Below are positions 4,655 to 5,806 of a DNA stretch of 5,806 nt, piece by piece. This DNA comes from a bacterium (GTDB lineage Bacteria; Verrucomicrobiota; Verrucomicrobiae; Opitutales; Opitutaceae), in the NCBI GenBank assembly GCA_021780625.1, contig JAJXYI010000325.1, positions 1-5,806 of the forward strand. The letters run 5' to 3'. The position numbers were made by a program, and so were the translations under genes. Position 1 is the first letter of the stretch; each line of letters starts with the position of its first letter. Under the pieces are notes generated by a model that was not told where the DNA came from, searched no databases, and was given only the letters and a program-made list of their open reading frames with translations.

Positions 4655-5806
4655 ATGGACAAACGTCTCTTCAGCGAACTGGGCCTTTCGCCCGAAATCC
4701 TCAAGGCCGTCGACAAGATGGGATTCGAGGAGGCCTCGCCCATTCAAAGCGCGGTGATTCCGCTCCTGCTTGCGGGCAGGGACGTGGTGGGACAATCGTC
4801 CACGGGGTCGGGCAAGACGGCGGCCTTTGCCATTCCGGCCATCGAAAAAACCGATCCGAAACAGCGCTGCGTTCAGGTGTTGATCCTGTGCCCCACGCGT
4901 GAACTCGCCGTTCAGGTTTCGGAGGAGACGGCGAAACTGGCCTTCTTCAAGAAAGGGGTGCACACGGTGCCCATCTATGGAGGCCAATCCTACGAGCGCC
5001 AGTTTCGCGCGCTGGAGGCGGGCACGCAGATCGTGATCGGCACGCCGGGGCGTGTCATGGACCACATGGCGCGGGGTACCCTGCGTTTGGATACGCTCAA
5101 GATGATGGTGCTCGACGAGGCCGACCGGATGCTCGACATGGGTTTTCGGGAGGACATCGAGCGCATCCTCGAGGCTGTGCCGGCGCAGCGACAGCTGCTG
5201 TTCTTTTCGGCCACGATGCCGCGGGTGATCCAGGATCTGATCGGCCGCGCCTGCAAAAATCCGGAGTGGGTCACGATTCAGGCCCACGCGCAGAATGCGC
5301 CCCAGGTCGACCAGGTGTACTTCGAGGTCGACCGTCGTTCGAAGCTCGAGGCGCTCACGCGCGTGATCGACCTGAACGATTTCCGCTACGGCATCATCTT
5401 CTGCAGCACCAAACTGATGGTCGACGACCTCGACGAGCACCTCCACGGGCGCGGCTATGCGGTCGACCGCCTGCACGGCGACATCAGCCAGGCCCAGCGC
5501 GAGCGGGTGATGGAGAAGTTCCGCCGACGGGGTTTCGAGTTTCTGGTGGCCACCGACGTCGCTGCCCGGGGGCTCGACGTGGACGACCTTGAGGTGGTGT
5601 TCAACTTCGACCTGCCCAACGATTCCGACGACTACACGCACCGCATAGGGCGCACGGGGCGCGCGGGGCGCTCGGGCAAGGCCTTCACGTTCGTCAGCGG
5701 ACGGGAAATCTACAAACTCCAGTCGATGGTCCGCTTCGCCCGCCTGAAAATCAGCCGCGGCACGATTCCATCGATCGACCAGATCGAGGAGGCGAAGGAG
5801 AATCAA
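4655..5806 (+). CDS. DEAD-box ATP-dependent RNA helicase, DeaD/CsdA type (C-terminus beyond window)
   Basis: This gene is open for 384 codons from the ATG at 4655 to the window edge. It unwinds RNA duplexes using ATP; family members act in ribosome assembly, mRNA decay and cold adaptation. All core motifs are present: Q motif (Phe24 and Gln31 in 'GFEEASPIQ'), motif I SSTGSGKT (48-55), Ia PTREL (80-84), GG (109-110), TPGR (130-133), DEAD (154-157), SAT (185-187), motif IV 'IIFCSTK' (247-253), motif V 'ATDVAARGLD' (299-308) and motif VI HRIGRTGR (329-336). Spacing and wording, such as 'APTRELAVQV'-like and 'YGGQSYERQFRAL', are closest to DeaD/CsdA. The tail 'KISRGTIPSI' matches the end of the helicase core, so any basic or DbpA-like RNA-binding C-terminus lies outside the window. 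No clear Shine-Dalgarno sequence precedes the ATG. The 163-bp gap to the HAD gene suggests its own promoter, but no convincing one is seen. Confidence 0.95.
   Translation, partial: MDKRLFSELGLSPEILKAVDKMGFEEASPIQSAVIPLLLAGRDVVGQSSTGSGKTAAFAIPAIEKTDPKQRCVQVLILCPTRELAVQVSEETAKLAFFKKGVHTVPIYGGQSYERQFRALEAGTQIVIGTPGRVMDHMARGTLRLDTLKMMVLDEADRMLDMGFREDIERILEAVPAQRQLLFFSATMPRVIQDLIGRACKNPEWVTIQAHAQNAPQVDQVYFEVDRRSKLEALTRVIDLNDFRYGIIFCSTKLMVDDLDEHLHGRGYAVDRLHGDISQAQRERVMEKFRRRGFEFLVATDVAARGLDVDDLEVVFNFDLPNDSDDYTHRIGRTGRAGRSGKAFTFVSGREIYKLQSMVRFARLKISRGTIPSIDQIEEAKENQ

Noticed and set aside
4253..5806. Long open minus-strand frame of about 517 codons opposite the HAD gene end and the helicase
   Set aside because: It is antisense to a complete set of DEAD-box motifs, is low in complexity (rich in His, Arg, Glu and Val) and matches no family; GC-rich codon bias creates such shadows.

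Overview
The window is GC-rich, densely coded bacterial DNA with a chromosomal look. It holds seven protein genes and no sign of phage, insertion sequence, CRISPR, rRNA or tRNA. The protein styles (SagB-like exported nitroreductase, Fe-S/SCP2 fusion, DeaD-like helicase), the lack of clear Shine-Dalgarno sites and the GC-rich codon use would fit a free-living Gram-negative such as a member of Verrucomicrobiota or Acidobacteriota. That placement is inference only; no phylogenetic marker is complete here.

Positions 1-2939 (all minus strand, read right to left) hold a redox-flavoured group: an exported nitroreductase-fold flavoprotein (2939 to 2298), a MarR-family regulator (2219 to 1779), a double-[4Fe-4S] protein related to the QueG/reductive-dehalogenase electron-transfer module and fused to a C-terminal SCP2 sterol-carrier domain (1731 to 421), and a DUF302 protein running off the left edge (408 to 1). 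The last three are closely spaced (about 47 and 12 bp) and look like one operon. The regulator has a textbook promoter: TTGACA, a 17-bp spacer and CATATA. The near-palindrome GTGCATATACAC covers its -10 box, and the same 12-bp element recurs exactly over the start codon of the Fe-S/SCP2 gene. This is the strongest regulatory signal in the window and suggests an autoregulated MarR regulon. The MarR protein also keeps the Cys-Phe and Tyr positions of the OhrR peroxide-sensing site, so a redox input is plausible.

Positions 3008-3658 (minus) encode a small cytoplasmic beta-propeller-like protein. Divergent from it, 3874-4491 (plus) encodes a HAD-superfamily hydrolase of the YihX-like type with an altered motif I. 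A GC-rich hairpin follows its stop codon. From 4655 to the right edge (plus) runs a DEAD-box RNA helicase of the DeaD/CsdA type with all core motifs, truncated by the window end after the helicase core.

The candidate undescribed system is the MarR / Fe-S-SCP2 / DUF302 operon, possibly with the nitroreductase. It could be a redox-responsive module acting on a hydrophobic or lipid-like substrate. Its function cannot be settled from sequence alone.
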